Of a DNA stretch of 64,000 bases, positions 34,240-42,926 are shown piece after piece (position 1 is the first letter of the stretch; the number at the start of each line of letters is the position of its first letter). Below the pieces are notes generated by a model, which saw only the letters and a list, made by a program, of their open reading frames with translations, was not told the origin of the DNA and did no database searches. The position numbers were made by a program, and so were the translations under genes. The DNA lies in NCBI GenBank assembly GCA_020850575.1, contig JADZEJ010000007.1, forward strand, positions 105,759 to 169,758. Reading direction: 5' to 3'. This stretch comes from Candidatus Uhrbacteria bacterium (lineage in GTDB: Bacteria; Patescibacteriota; Patescibacteriia; 2-12-FULL-60-25).

Positions 34240-35112
34240 ATGACGATCCCAGCTGATCCGCGCAAAAGTGCGGCAAACAAAGATCTTCTCCAACAAGTAA
34301 CCTACGCCAAAAGACCCATAGGTCGAGAGCGTTCACTCTTGCTCGACATGTGTAGCTTCAACAAAGACTGGAGTGAACCAGCAGTTCCCCCACCAGGAGG
34401 TATCCGGATGCAAATCTGGAACCGACCAATTCTCTCTAAAGACGGAGCATTCATGAAAGTTCCGCTGGGAGACTACCTTGAAACATATGCTGAAGGAGTA
34501 CGGAGGAAAGATGAGCTCAAACCGGCTCATATGAATCTTGCTTCGATCAGCGAAGCAGTAAGTAGTGGGGTAAAACTGGTGGAATATCAACATCAGTTCT
34601 TCATCCAGGTACATAAAGGTGAAATCCTCACTTCTGATCAACTCACTCGCATCCGTGACGAAAACGAATATGTCTGGAAGGCTGCTACAGAGGGAGATTG
34701 CAAGGTCTATGACCTTACGAGGCGCGATCATACGATCGACTTCGATTCAAAAAAATCTACCCTCCAACAATGCCATCGTTTCGAAATCGATGGATTGGGA
34801 TTTCGAAAGTTCCTTAGGGAACAATGCAGCAGTCATCACGATGAGCGTAATCGAACGATCACTTGGTGGCTGAGTGACGGAAACTTGTTGATCGCATACC
34901 AAAAAGACGACGAAGACAAAGTCGTCAACGGCCTCATCATTCCGCGCTGGATCGCAGAATGTATGAGGGAAACATACCTGCAAGCTCTCATACAAATACT
35001 TCCGGGATGGATTAACAACTATCCGGCTCCAGACATCTGGAGCAAGGAACACGAAACCTCTATCCTTTTATATAACACACATACCTCGGTTACTCATTCT
35101 TCGAGCGACTGA
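34240..35112 (+). CDS. 290-residue soluble protein of the island, unrecognised
   Basis: AAGGAG lies upstream of the ATG. No signal peptide or membrane segment. The N-terminus has RERSLLLDMCSFN, similar to RRESLLMDIAAFG in the short ORF at 32114. The middle contains a possible helix-rich domain (LEYAEGVRRKDEL-like) and scattered Cys without metal-site spacing. The Trp-rich ITWWLSDGNLLIAYQ and PGWINNYPAPDIW stretches lie in the C-terminal half. No catalytic motif recognised. The end of the gene overlaps its terminator. It is the last gene of the island. Confidence 0.72.
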   Translation: MTIPADPRKSAANKDLLQQVTYAKRPIGRERSLLLDMCSFNKDWSEPAVPPPGGIRMQIWNRPILSKDGAFMKVPLGDYLETYAEGVRRKDELKPAHMNLASISEAVSSGVKLVEYQHQFFIQVHKGEILTSDQLTRIRDENEYVWKAATEGDCKVYDLTRRDHTIDFDSKKSTLQQCHRFEIDGLGFRKFLREQCSSHHDERNRTITWWLSDGNLLIAYQKDDEDKVVNGLIIPRWIAECMRETYLQALIQILPGWINNYPAPDIWSKEHETSILLYNTHTSVTHSSSD

Positions 35113-35121
35113 GGTATTTTC
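35083..35121 (+). terminator. Terminator closing the island operon
   Basis: ATACCTCGG / CTGAGGTAT with TTTTCGTTTCTT downstream. The stem overlaps the last codons of the 34240 gene. Confidence 0.7.
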
Positions 35122-35129
35122 GTTTCTTC

Positions 35130-35158
35130 TTGACATAGCAAATATGGAAGCGTATGTT
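35130..35158 (+). promoter_or_regulatory. Promoter of the small RNA after the island
   Basis: TTGACA (35130-35135), a 17-base spacer and TATGTT (35153-35158) on the plus strand, directly after the island terminator. Confidence 0.72.
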
Positions 35159-35164
35159 CACAAT

Positions 35165-35342
35165 CCTGACTAAGGTTTGCGATTCGATGCGTGCATCTTC
35201 ATGAAAATAGTTTCACACCTGTTGAATTTTTCTTCAACAAACTCTCTCCTCCGTGCGGAACACATTCATCTCTCGCATGACATCATTGAGCTGACTTTGG
35301 TCAAAAATAAAAAATCTCTTAATCAATTAAGAGATTTTTTGT
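35165..35342 (+). ncRNA. Candidate small RNA with anti-GGAGG stretch
   Basis: Bounded by a good promoter and a clear terminator, with no convincing gene (the longest frame is a 29-codon one from a GTG near 35190 without a ribosome site). It contains the hairpin GTTGAA-TTTTTC-TTCAAC and then, probably single-stranded, CTCTCTCCTCC (35242-35252). This is the exact complement of GGAGGAGAGAG in element B (32073-32083) and matches 10 bases in element C. It could equally pair with Shine-Dalgarno sites in general. Confidence 0.6.
35309..35340. terminator. Bidirectional terminator between the small RNA and the rodZ-like gene
   Basis: AAAAAATCTCTTAATCAATTAAGAGATTTTTT is palindromic in its centre, with T runs both ways. 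It ends the small RNA and the minus-strand ftsK/rodZ-like unit. Confidence 0.88.
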
Positions 35343-35361
35343 AGAAAAAAGAATAAACAAA

Positions 35362-36075
35362 TTAATGAGAAACAACATCGGGTAAAAGAGCTGCTTGCTC
35401 AATACGTCTTTCAGAAATAACATGTCTTTCAATAGTTGTTGTTTGTCCCTGACGACGTTTTGCCTCAAATGTAAAAGTATTTAATCCTGATGGAATATCA
35501 AGTTCCGTCTCAAATGCGCCATCTTCACCGACCAAAATACGCTCACCATTTACTAACATCATTGCCGTTGGTTCCGTTTGTCCAATAATTTTCACAATCG
35601 AACTGGTTATGTGGTCACCTTCCTTCGGAGAGGTAATCAGTAAAGCGGGAGGCTCAGAAACTTCAAGTACATGCCAACTCACAAAACCTCCAATAAAAAA
35701 CAAAATCATTAAAACACCAATCACGACTGGTGTACGAGAAAATACCAAAAAATCACGTTTGCGAACGCAAGGGTGAAGCAAAACATTTTGAGAAGATTGC
35801 GTACCGATAGCTCGAACCGCGGCTCGATATTTTGTGACAAAAAAAGGAACCTTCCCTTCAAGGGCAACGATCAATCGAATGACATGTCGCTCATCATAAG
35901 CTGGATCCGCTAATTCCCCAAATCGTTCTTCCTCAAATAATGTAAGTAAAAGCGGATGAATTCCTGTTAAACGCCAAACGTCATTCCGTGTTAATCCACG
36001 TAATTCTCGCAAATTTTGTAACTCCGCACCAAAACCAGTATTCGATTCAGAAACTCTTTTTTGGATAAATGCCAT
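35362..36075 (-). CDS. RodZ-like protein: helix-turn-helix, one transmembrane helix, Ig-like tail
   Basis: 237 residues. An N-terminal HTH_25-type region (FGAELQNLRELRGLTRNDVWRLTGI, about 15-40) is followed by one transmembrane helix near 118-138 (VVIGVLMILFFIGGFVSWHV). An external beta domain reads ITSPKEGDHITSSIVKIIGQ then VNGERILVGEDGAFETELDIP, as in Ig-like/glucodextranase-type repeats. RodZ anchors the MreB cytoskeleton in rods; whether this one does is inferred from architecture. It follows ftsK by 9 bases. Confidence 0.8.
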   Translation of the reverse strand: MAFIQKRVSESNTGFGAELQNLRELRGLTRNDVWRLTGIHPLLLTLFEEERFGELADPAYDERHVIRLIVALEGKVPFFVTKYRAAVRAIGTQSSQNVLLHPCVRKRDFLVFSRTPVVIGVLMILFFIGGFVSWHVLEVSEPPALLITSPKEGDHITSSIVKIIGQTEPTAMMLVNGERILVGEDGAFETELDIPSGLNTFTFEAKRRQGQTTTIERHVISERRIEQAALLPDVVSH

Positions 36076-36084
36076 AGCCTTAGT

Positions 36085-38376
36085 CTACACCTCTTCATCA
36101 TCTTTTTCGATATCAGGAATTTCACGATCAACTTGAAGCAAGGCTGGATGCTCAGGCACGCTGATTTGTTCTAAACCTTTAGTAAAATGCACATTCAAAA
36201 TTTCACGTGGTTTCGCACCATCTGCCGGTCCGATAAATCCATCGCGTTCTAATAAATCAAGGATTCGAGCCGCGCGCGCATATCCAACTTTCAATCTTCT
36301 TTGTAAAAGTGAAGCCGAAGCTTTACCGGCACGTGTGATTTCTTCCATCGCATCATGAATCAATGGATCAGTGTCTTCTTCGATTGGTAATCCATTACTC
36401 AAACTAACACCTCCACTTGTACGACTACGTTCGATCACCGTAGGGTCGTACTCAGCTGGTTCATATTTCAATTTTAAATATTCAACTACACGTTTAATTT
36501 CATCGTCTGAAATAAAACAACCTTGGATACGCCGTGGAGTTGCCATTTCGGCCGTCTGAAATAACATATCTCCACGCCCTAACAATTTCTCTGCACCAAC
36601 TTGATCAATAATCGTTCGTGAATCCATTGAAGAAGCCACCGCAAAAGCGATACGAGCCGGAATATTAGCTTTAATCAAACCTGTAATAACATCTACCGAA
36701 GGTCGCTGCGTCGCAAGAACCAAATGAATACCAACGGCGCGTGCCATCTGAGCCAACCTGACAATTGGTCCTTCAACTTCTTGCATTGCTGTAACCATTA
36801 AATCAGCCAACTCATCTATAATGATCACGATAAAAGGCAATTTTTCTTCCGAACGTTGATTATACGAGGCGATATCACGAGCACCGAATTTAGACAGAAC
36901 ATCAAAACGGCGATCCATTTCTCGAAGAGCCCATTTAAGTGCATTTACTGTTTTTTCATTTTCAGTAATCACCGGCGTTATTAAGTGTGGAATTCCATTA
37001 TAAACCTGTAATTCAACACGTTTTGGATCAACCATGATGAATTTAAGATCATCTGGACCGTTTGCAAATAACATTGACATGATCAAAGTATTTAAACAAA
37101 CGGATTTTCCAGAACCAGTTGCACCAGCAACGAGCAAATGCGGCATACGAGAAACGTCTGCAACCCAAGGCTTGCCACTCACGTCTTTTCCTAAAGAAAA
37201 AGAAATAGCAGACTTTCTTTCTTTCCACTCTTTCGCCTCTAAAATTTCTCGTAAACCGACAGTTGCGATTGTCAAATTAGGGACTTCAATTCCCACTAAC
37301 GATTTACCGGGGATCGGTGCTTCAATACGAATCGGATGTGCAGCCAAAGCTAGAGCTAAATCATTATGAAGCGCAGTAATTTTAATTAATTTTACACCTT
37401 CTGACGGCTTCAAAGTAAATTGCGTAACAGTTGGTCCAACAGCCACTTCTCCCATATCTACAGGGATACCAAAAGTTTCTAACGTTCTTTGTATGAGATA
37501 TTGATTATGTTGAATATCTCCAGACGTGGGTTTTGAATCTCTTCTTGTTAACAATTCTAAAGGAACGGAAATCATCGGATGTTTCTTTTTCGGTTTCGAT
37601 GGGGCAGCAGCTACTGGTTTTTTTTCAATATTTTTAATATCTTCAATTTTCTCTAACTCTTCTTCATCCACATCTTCTGAAAGTTCCTCGTCGTCATTAG
37701 TATCCTCAATCTCTTCATTCTCTTCTTTTTCTTCAGCCAGTGATTTTATTTCAACGCCAGAACGAATACGTTCTTCAATTCGAACCGAACGTTTGTGTAA
37801 CAACCATGTAAATGGTTTTACGACAAAAGTAATAACAAAATAAAATAATCGTAAAATTCGTTTAAAAAAATCTACAATATTTTTTAATGTCGTATTAAAA
37901 ATCAGCAAGCAAGAGATTAAAAAAAGTGCAAGAAATATCGTCATTGCACCCGGGCGACCTAAAATATCAATAAACGGATCAGCTACAATCGAACCTATCG
38001 CCCCCCCTAATCGCGACAAACGCTCTGTAGTCACAATCAATTCACCAGCCGTAGCCGCCGCATGTACAAAAGGATTTAAAGAACAAAAAACTAACAAAAA
38101 ACCAACATAACTAGTTGCTTTTAACGGTAGACGTTCTGGCGACAATTCATGAATTCCGATAACAATTAAAATAAATGGAATTGCAATTCTGGTAAAACCA
38201 AAAGCCCTTGCCATCGCCTGATCAACAGCGACACCTAGACTCCCCGCCAACATTAAAACAGATAACAGCAGTAAAATTGCAATCGCAAAAAGTATGACTG
38301 TAAAAATACCATGGGCTGTTTCTGGATCCAGTGACCAATTGATGGGAAAAACGTTTCGCTTTCGACGTCGTGTCAT
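36085..38376 (-). CDS. ftsK: DNA translocase FtsK/SpoIIIE
   Basis: Septal DNA pump that clears chromosome from the division plane. 763 residues. Four to five N-terminal membrane segments (about 18-170), an acidic linker rich in Glu (about 210-250), then the motor: Walker A VAGATGSGKSVCLN (about residue 415), Walker B FIVIIIDELADLM (about 505) and LATQRPSVDVITGLIKANIP. The C-terminal winged-helix gamma domain reads ASASLLQRRLKVGYARAARI. Slightly shorter than typical because the linker is short. Co-oriented between recA and the RodZ-like gene. Confidence 0.96.
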   Translation of the reverse strand: MTRRRKRNVFPINWSLDPETAHGIFTVILFAIAILLLLSVLMLAGSLGVAVDQAMARAFGFTRIAIPFILIVIGIHELSPERLPLKATSYVGFLLVFCSLNPFVHAAATAGELIVTTERLSRLGGAIGSIVADPFIDILGRPGAMTIFLALFLISCLLIFNTTLKNIVDFFKRILRLFYFVITFVVKPFTWLLHKRSVRIEERIRSGVEIKSLAEEKEENEEIEDTNDDEELSEDVDEEELEKIEDIKNIEKKPVAAAPSKPKKKHPMISVPLELLTRRDSKPTSGDIQHNQYLIQRTLETFGIPVDMGEVAVGPTVTQFTLKPSEGVKLIKITALHNDLALALAAHPIRIEAPIPGKSLVGIEVPNLTIATVGLREILEAKEWKERKSAISFSLGKDVSGKPWVADVSRMPHLLVAGATGSGKSVCLNTLIMSMLFANGPDDLKFIMVDPKRVELQVYNGIPHLITPVITENEKTVNALKWALREMDRRFDVLSKFGARDIASYNQRSEEKLPFIVIIIDELADLMVTAMQEVEGPIVRLAQMARAVGIHLVLATQRPSVDVITGLIKANIPARIAFAVASSMDSRTIIDQVGAEKLLGRGDMLFQTAEMATPRRIQGCFISDDEIKRVVEYLKLKYEPAEYDPTVIERSRTSGGVSLSNGLPIEEDTDPLIHDAMEEITRAGKASASLLQRRLKVGYARAARILDLLERDGFIGPADGAKPREILNVHFTKGLEQISVPEHPALLQVDREIPDIEKDDEEV

Positions 38377-38433
38377 GTGAAATATGAAAGTAGTCTACTC
38401 AATTAATTCTAAAAAGTCACGTAAGTAATAACT

Positions 38434-39495
38434 TTATTCTTCAGGCGGAGCATCATCTTCTTCTTGTCTTTCTGGTGTATCAATTTGACCTTGTTTAATT
38501 CCTTCAATAGCCTGTTCTCGAATCTGTTGCATTAATTCAGGGTGTTCTTTCAACATGTTTTTTGCATTTTCACGTCCAACACCTAGTTTAGTATCACCAT
38601 AGGTATAGGAATTACCTGATTTTTTAATAATTCCGAGTTCAGTAGCGGTATCTAACACGTCTCCCGCTAAAGAAATACCTTCATTATACATAATATCAAA
38701 CTCTGTTGTCGTAAATGGAGGAGCAACTTTATTTTTTACCAATTTTACTTTTACTCGGTTTCCTATAATTTTTTCTCCCATTTTAATTTGAGCACTTCTG
38801 CGTACTTCTATGCGCATAGAAGAATAAAACTTCAAAGCCATGCCCCCGGTTGTAGTTTCTGGATTACCATACACCACACCAATTTTTTGACGAATTTGAT
38901 TGATAAAAATAACTACTGATTTGCTCTTGGAGATTATTGAAGTCAATTTACGTAAAGCTTGACTCATCAAACGAGCTTGAAGTCCAACATGAGAATCTCC
39001 CATTTCTCCCTCGATTTCAGCTCGAGGAGTTAAAGCCGCCACTGAATCGAGTACAATGACATCGACCGCATTCGAACGCACCAAGGTTTCAACAATATCC
39101 AAAGCTTGCTCACCGGAATCTGGTTGAGAAATAAGCATCTCATCGATCTTTACACCGATCTTTTTTGCATATGACGGATCGAGTGCATGTTCGGCGTCAA
39201 CAAAAGCTGCAATACCACCCATCTTTTGAACCTCTGAAATAATATGTTGGGCTAAAGTTGTTTTACCGGAAGATTCCGGTCCAAAAATTTCAACGATACG
39301 TCCTCGTGGCACACCCATAACACCAAGAGCAATATCCAATGACAAGCACCCAGTTGGGATTGTTTCAATAACCATTTTCTTCGCTTCACCAAGACGCATG
39401 ATACTTCCTTCACCAAATTTTTCCTTAATCTGATCGATTGCGATTTGAGCTGCTAGGCGGCGTTCATCACGCTCATCGTGTACTTTTTTTGCCAT
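38434..39495 (-). CDS. recA: Recombinase RecA
   Basis: Strand-exchange protein and LexA co-protease. 353 residues. Walker [14 protein letters not shown] (about residue 70), [23 protein letters not shown] for L2, and an acidic C-terminus ending EEDDAPPEE. The start lacks a Shine-Dalgarno and has AAAAATAT before the ATG. A GTTC-N7-GTTC repeat lies 16 bases upstream, the same as at lexA, so it is probably SOS-regulated. Confidence 0.98.
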   Translation of the reverse strand: MAKKVHDERDERRLAAQIAIDQIKEKFGEGSIMRLGEAKKMVIETIPTGCLSLDIALGVMGVPRGRIVEIFGPESSGKTTLAQHIISEVQKMGGIAAFVDAEHALDPSYAKKIGVKIDEMLISQPDSGEQALDIVETLVRSNAVDVIVLDSVAALTPRAEIEGEMGDSHVGLQARLMSQALRKLTSIISKSKSVVIFINQIRQKIGVVYGNPETTTGGMALKFYSSMRIEVRRSAQIKMGEKIIGNRVKVKLVKNKVAPPFTTTEFDIMYNEGISLAGDVLDTATELGIIKKSGNSYTYGDTKLGVGRENAKNMLKEHPELMQQIREQAIEGIKQGQIDTPERQEEDDAPPEE

Positions 39496-39510
39496 ATATT
39501 TTTGTATAGT

Positions 39511-39525
39511 GTTCTATTTCTGTTC
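39511..39525. promoter_or_regulatory. Putative LexA box of recA (GTTC-N7-GTTC)
   Basis: GTTCTATTTCTGTTC as read on the plus strand. The lexA promoter carries GTTCTATTTTTGTTC, 14 of 15 identical. Direct repeats GTTC-N7-GTTC are the established LexA site of Alphaproteobacteria. Confidence 0.75.
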
Positions 39526-39579
39526 TAGTTTGTCATGAATAACAAATTGGAACAAGAGTAAACTGTGGATAAATTCCAC

Positions 39580-39613
39580 AAAAATGCCCCGATCCTACGA
39601 TCGAGGCAAAAAA
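39580..39613 (-). terminator. Terminator after the M23/MopE-like lipoprotein gene
   Basis: On the minus strand TGCCTCGATC-GTAG-GATCGGGGCA followed by TTTTTG, directly after the stop at 39616. A T run on the other strand makes it partly bidirectional. Confidence 0.88.
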
Positions 39614-39615
39614 GA

Positions 39616-41778
39616 TTAAGGAATAAACGAAACATGACCTTTCAGATATGGTTCCCCGGGGACATTTGGAATCATTTCGTAAGACAAGGATTGTCCCGTG
39701 ATGGCGGACGACAATGTCACCACGCCATTTGTTTTACCACATCCGCCCTTCACATAGCACGAGGTATCTCCCCAATAACCTCCATTTGGCAAATCAAGCT
39801 GGAACTCAAATGAAGTCGTACCATGCGGGAGCATAATCACGCAGTCAAGCAAGCCATCACCGGTGATTACATCGCTGCATTCGGTAACCGCCGCCCAAAC
39901 ACGAGGTGCTTGTGCAGGTGGTTGCCACCATGCATTGACAACGATCGAACCGATCATTTTTTCACCAGAATATTGCAGACGTAGAGCAAACATCTCGCTC
40001 GTGTCAATATTCGGATCAGGCTTTGATTCAGGCAAACATGCGGAATGAGAAGCACAGGCTGGATCATGACAATCGATAACTCCATTACAGTCATTATCGA
40101 TCCCATCCGTACATTCTTCTGCAACTGATGGCTTGTAACACGCCGACCACTGACAATCCACTGTCGAACAGGTACGGGTTCCCTGAACACCGGGACAAGC
40201 TATACATGCTTCAGAAACGCCACCAATGCATTCGCCTGTGCACGTTTGCGGAGTCTGAATCGAGCAGCTTGCTTTTCCATCCGCATTCAAACTGCATGTG
40301 CTACCTTGCGGACAAGACAACAAACTACAAGGATCTGCACCGCCACCGCAATTTTTGCCGCCCGTGCATGTAGTAGGCACGGCACATGTATGAATGTTCT
40401 GCCATGTAATCGATTGAGGCAATCTTTCACCGGCAGTAACTTCAAGTACTTCAGCAGGAATGGAATACACTTGCTCCCAAACATACCCCAATGCTTCAAA
40501 TACATCCGCAGATGCAATCGGTTGACGCTTTCCGTCAGGCCGAACAATACAAACTTCAGATGCATTATCAGCTTTTACCAAACTTCCGGGACGGAGTTTT
40601 TTTTGTTCACTCTGAACATACAGCGCTTCAGAAGCCAAAGATACTGCCGGATCAGTTTGAACATCGCTCGCGGTAAAGCCCCAAGACAACAGAGCTTCCC
40701 ATCGAACAAAGTCCTGTCTCTGCAAAGTCGAGAGCGACGCCATCACAACAGTTGATGTATTCAACCGTCGATAAAGCAACACTGCACCCTGCGAAGAAAC
40801 CGGATCAGTCATGGTGTAGCAACTCAGTTCTTGATCAGTGACCAAAACTGCATGCGCTACATCATATCGGTCGCTAATTGCCACCGAATCAGTCAATGGT
40901 GCAAGATGCGTATCATCTTTCACCACAAACAACTGACCGACTGAATCCTTCAACAAACTACCCGGTGGATGAAAACGAACATCGGTTCCAGCCATATATT
41001 CAGGATCTCCATAAGCCGCAACGATCACAAATGGATCAAGCCACGTCTCATGTTCTTTCGCATGTGTTGTCACATTGTAATGAAATGTCGAAGGCAAAGC
41101 ATAGCCCACAACGAAATCAGACTTTTGTGTAACAACATATGGACCCTTACGCATCCCCCAATGAAGATGATGCCAATCGGTCGACTTATCGGAACCGCTC
41201 CAATAATGAGCCACATGACCGAGATACTGACCGCGTCGAACAATCGTTCCGATCGACGGATTCCCAGTCTGTTTTGTCGTGTCGTATGAAACGTTCGCTT
41301 CACACTGAATGTGTCCAAGCAAACTCAACACCGACTGACCGCTCAAAAATTCATGTTCCAACAAGATCAAACAGCCTCTATAATCAGGATTCGAAGACGA
41401 ATCCGATCCATAGGCACCGAAATTCTCAGTCGTGCTGATTCGCACAATTCCATCTGCCGGTGCATACACCGGAGTTCCGACGGGTGTTTTTTTCACCTGA
41501 GAATCTCGACCAAGGTGTGCGCCATAAGACAAGCACTCACCTTTGTGACTCGAGAGACAAAAATGATCATTAATCCCTCCGAAGCTAAAACCGAAATCCG
41601 AAGCATCAAATCCATCAAGCGGAAACTGAAACGTAGTGGCATAAGGCACTCCCGTTTGAGAATCGATCTGGACCGCTTGTTGGCCAGAACTGGTATTCGG
41701 CGTACTACGTTGTTCATTCTCAGTGGAAGGAGACGAACAACCGACGCACAGAGCCAACAACAAACACTTTGCTTTCAT
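39616..41778 (-). CDS. Lipoprotein with M23-type peptidase domain and MopE-like metal-binding motif
   Basis: About 720 residues from ATG 41778, chosen because AGGAGG lies 7 bases upstream. Lipobox LLLALCVGCSS: Cys about residue 13. The M23 domain (about 60-200) shows AHLGRD, GTPVYAPADGIVRI and DWHHLHWG, covering the expected zinc His/Asp set for murein endopeptidases. The C-terminal third is Cys-rich, with an EGF-like SCPQGSTCSLNADGKASC and ECTDGIDNDCNGVIDC, the metal-binding motif known from MopE-like proteins and frequent in Myxobacteria. The gene is GC-richer than its neighbours, with a strong ribosome site unlike most genes here, which suggests transfer. Confidence 0.85.
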   Translation of the reverse strand: MKAKCLLLALCVGCSSPSTENEQRSTPNTSSGQQAVQIDSQTGVPYATTFQFPLDGFDASDFGFSFGGINDHFCLSSHKGECLSYGAHLGRDSQVKKTPVGTPVYAPADGIVRISTTENFGAYGSDSSSNPDYRGCLILLEHEFLSGQSVLSLLGHIQCEANVSYDTTKQTGNPSIGTIVRRGQYLGHVAHYWSGSDKSTDWHHLHWGMRKGPYVVTQKSDFVVGYALPSTFHYNVTTHAKEHETWLDPFVIVAAYGDPEYMAGTDVRFHPPGSLLKDSVGQLFVVKDDTHLAPLTDSVAISDRYDVAHAVLVTDQELSCYTMTDPVSSQGAVLLYRRLNTSTVVMASLSTLQRQDFVRWEALLSWGFTASDVQTDPAVSLASEALYVQSEQKKLRPGSLVKADNASEVCIVRPDGKRQPIASADVFEALGYVWEQVYSIPAEVLEVTAGERLPQSITWQNIHTCAVPTTCTGGKNCGGGADPCSLLSCPQGSTCSLNADGKASCSIQTPQTCTGECIGGVSEACIACPGVQGTRTCSTVDCQWSACYKPSVAEECTDGIDNDCNGVIDCHDPACASHSACLPESKPDPNIDTSEMFALRLQYSGEKMIGSIVVNAWWQPPAQAPRVWAAVTECSDVITGDGLLDCVIMLPHGTTSFEFQLDLPNGGYWGDTSCYVKGGCGKTNGVVTLSSAITGQSLSYEMIPNVPGEPYLKGHVSFIP

Positions 41779-41860
41779 GACAAACCTCCTAAAATAAACT
41801 CCACACATCTATCCGTGATGCATTCACGAATAGATGAAATGTACCGACCAAAAAATAAAA

Positions 41861-42460
41861 TTAGTGAATTGAAACCGTTGCAATATATGCAGACAAAGCA
41901 TCTGGTAAACGATTCTTCCAATCAAAATTTGGAATAACTGTAAGTACGACTATTGAATCGGATCCTTTCATCAAAAGTGAACTTCCACCGCTGATATCAG
42001 GAACTAAGTATCCTTCTCGACCTGCTATATTGATTTTTTCAGCAGACAACAATTCTTTTTGAAAAGCAATGGTATCCACAATTTTTGCTTCATAAACCTG
42101 CAACTTCAATTCACCTTCTGCTAACTTCATCATCGTTTGGCGCTGTGGAACAGTTCCTGCAAAACGTGGCTTAGTGGTAGATCCATCAAGAACTGCCTGA
42201 TCTAGAAAAGTCCAATTTCCACCAATACCTGAAAGAGCATCTCCGTTTGAAAACTTAGAACTCTCCAATTGAGGCAAACTCGCTGCTCGATTTTTTTCAA
42301 CTGCTTGCTCCATCAATCGATATTCATCTTCAGTAATCCGAAGACGAATCGTTTGCGGAAGAAAAAATCGAACAGCGATAACACTCACGCACACTAAGCC
42401 AATAGAAATGATAAATAAAGTTGGTGCGGGCGTTTTTGAAAATGAAGGAAAACGAACCAT
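41861..42460 (-). CDS. Membrane-anchored exported protein of unknown function
   Basis: About 199 residues from the ATG at 42460 (MVRFPSFSKTPAP). The longer open frame to 42670 has a Cys/His-rich, unlikely N-terminus. One N-terminal helix (LFIISIGLVCVSVIAVRFFL) is followed by an external domain with FLDQAVLDGSTTKPRFAG and GREGYLVPDISGGSSLLMKG. No family recognised. Confidence 0.65.
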   Translation of the reverse strand: MVRFPSFSKTPAPTLFIISIGLVCVSVIAVRFFLPQTIRLRITEDEYRLMEQAVEKNRAASLPQLESSKFSNGDALSGIGGNWTFLDQAVLDGSTTKPRFAGTVPQRQTMMKLAEGELKLQVYEAKIVDTIAFQKELLSAEKINIAGREGYLVPDISGGSSLLMKGSDSIVVLTVIPNFDWKNRLPDALSAYIATVSIH

Positions 42461-42926
42461 AGTCCAAACAGTGTAACCTAATTTTACCAAAACGACGAAT
42501 CGACAGAGACAAGCATTTTTACCGTGTGAAGAACGATATTGGTCGGAAAAGTTCTTACTTACTACCAATAATTGCATTATGCAGTGGTAATAAGATGCAC
42601 ACAGATGGCTATCGCGATACATCTCAGTTTCCATGATGAAATCCGCATTGCCCAGTTGCCTACCAAGCAAGGGAAGAGTACAGGCCGCACGTTAGTCTCT
42701 CCTGTATCCTTCCAAGACCACCCTGATATGTATCGTGTTTTTAATCTTGTCTCTGTGATTGTCGAGGTGCGGGAGATTTCAGCCCACATATATAAGCTAC
42801 GACTGATCGTTTTGTTTTACAAAAAAAGTTGTGTGTTTACTCAGACATATACAAATAACTGAATAGGAAAAACCCCATAATTACTAATCTTGTATGCATG
42901 TATTCCGCGTTAAGAACCGCCGACAG
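42461..42926. other. Intergenic region with one doubtful plus-strand ORF
   Basis: 466 bases. A plus-strand frame of 96 codons (42572-42862; an inner start gives MAIAIHLSFHDEIRIAQLPT) has no ribosome site or recognisable similarity. Its central part is GC-richer than the flanks and could be a gene remnant. A minus frame of 70 codons overlaps it. No terminator for comEC was found here. Confidence 0.4.

Noticed and set aside
31813..35342. Retron or group II intron
   Set aside because: No reverse transcriptase motif (YADD) in any frame of the island and no intron domain V/VI hairpin seen.
31600..35400. Attachment-site direct repeats flanking the island
   Set aside because: No convincing direct repeat was found at the edges, and there is no integrase or transposase gene in the window.
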